Source: a virus
Direction: 5' to 3' (one strand)
Virus record (IMG/VR): IMGVR_UViG_3300022562_000785
Span: 1-47,320 of that record
Length of the DNA: 47,320 nt
In this document: positions 47,033 through 47,320 of the stretch, piece after piece
Layout: each line of letters starts with the position of its first letter
How positions within the stretch are numbered: the stretch's first letter is position 1
The notes under the pieces: model-generated
The model's database searches: none
Seen by the model: only the letters and a program-made list of their open reading frames with translations
What the model was told of the DNA's origin: nothing
Position numbers and translations under genes: made by a program

Positions 47033-47320
47033 GAAGGACCTCCCCCGGATACGGAGTCTGCACGGTGTCGTAGATGATCCAGATTGTTCTCGGGAACGGC
47101 TCAGCGGGATCACCGGCTTCCCCGTCCGTGAGGACAATGAGGTAATCCGGCTGGACCCGGTTGGCGTACTCGACTGGCCCGGTAAAGCTGGTTCCTCCCC
47201 CGATCCGCGGGTGGAAGTTCAAGGGTTCGTGAAGGGAGACGATTTTGGTCTCGACTATCTGGTAGTTAAACGTCACGATGTGGAGCTTTTCCACGAGGAG
47301 ACTCTTGCGAAGTTTGTCGA
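47025..47320 (-). CDS. VWA-peptidase gene, C-terminal part (cut by window end)
   Basis: The last 98 codons of the second copy of the metallopeptidase-VWA gene, covering the end of the VWA domain with its GGGTS and LTDGE MIDAS residues. Both are unchanged despite several DNA differences, so the MIDAS is conserved between the two variants. The 5' part lies beyond the window. Confidence 0.8.
   Translation of the reverse strand, partial: DKLRKSLLVEKLHIVTFNYQIVETKIVSLHEPLNFHPRIGGGTSFTGPVEYANRVQPDYLIVLTDGEAGDPAEPFPRTIWIIYDTVQTPYPGEVLHV

Larger units (their letters stand above)
46709..47320. repeat. Right copy of the overlapping genome ends
   Basis: Repeats 1-612 without indels and with 16 substitutions. 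Within it the 81-residue gene is again complete and the VWA-peptidase gene is entered from its 3' end. Amino-acid changes between copies are few and conservative. If the window is read as a circle of 46,708 bp, this segment is the same locus as the start. Confidence 0.9.

Overview
The window is a nearly complete tailed-phage genome (Caudoviricetes) of about 46.7 kb. Bases 1-612 recur at 46709-47320 at an offset of exactly 46,708 bp, so the molecule is circularly permuted or was assembled as a circle, and the window overruns it. The two copies differ at 16 positions, all substitutions. The head, connector and tail set (small and large terminase, portal, scaffold-like protein, SU10-type capsid protein, adaptor, nozzle-like tail protein, core/ejection proteins, no tape measure and no tail-tube genes recognised) suggests a short-tailed, podovirus-like particle. 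An M15 endolysin, a three-TM holin, a protein with a Sec-type signal peptide and consensus sigma70 promoters suggest a Gram-negative, probably proteobacterial, host. The host cannot be named from the sequence.

Layout. A divergent control region (about 6.25-6.53 kb) separates two transcription units. The plus-strand late unit (6.5-35.3 kb) is tightly packed. In order it holds terminase, portal, scaffold, capsid, a methyltransferase/glycosyltransferase insert, small virion proteins, a LamG-like fibre with 20-residue repeats, TM/coiled-coil proteins, adaptor, tail-collar fibre, lysis cassette, tail nozzle and core proteins. It ends with a 2,444-residue polyvalent ejection protein and an intrinsic terminator at about 35.34 kb. 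The minus-strand early unit runs from 6.25 kb leftward through the window junction to about 35.3 kb.

Early unit. Two paralogous small genes (5.1-6.25 kb) each have their own consensus promoter and intrinsic terminator. A TTGACA-17-TATAAT promoter at about 3.95 kb then drives an operon: a four-Cys protein, a 40-residue membrane protein, two unknowns, a MoxR AAA+ ATPase, a metallopeptidase-VWA partner, an 81-residue protein and a ribbon-helix-helix-like protein. A further promoter at about 46.57 kb drives the replication/recombination block: a Cas4/AddB-like Fe-S nuclease, a Sak4/AAA_24-like ATPase, a DUF669-like protein, a ParB-DNA methyltransferase fusion, a run of small translationally coupled genes, a UDG-exonuclease-family A polymerase fusion, and a DUF3987-like ATPase. 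No RNA polymerase, integrase, tRNA or CRISPR array was seen.

The most unusual elements are the giant ejection protein (zincin, kinase-like, ADP-ribosyltransferase-like and LPD38-like regions), the phage-borne MoxR/VWA-peptidase pair, the ParB-methyltransferase and UDG-polymerase fusions, and a 29-nt inverted repeat around homopolymer tracts that could be an origin. Several genes of 22-58 codons were found by reading coupled stop/start junctions. All functional calls rest on motifs read by eye; no database search was run.
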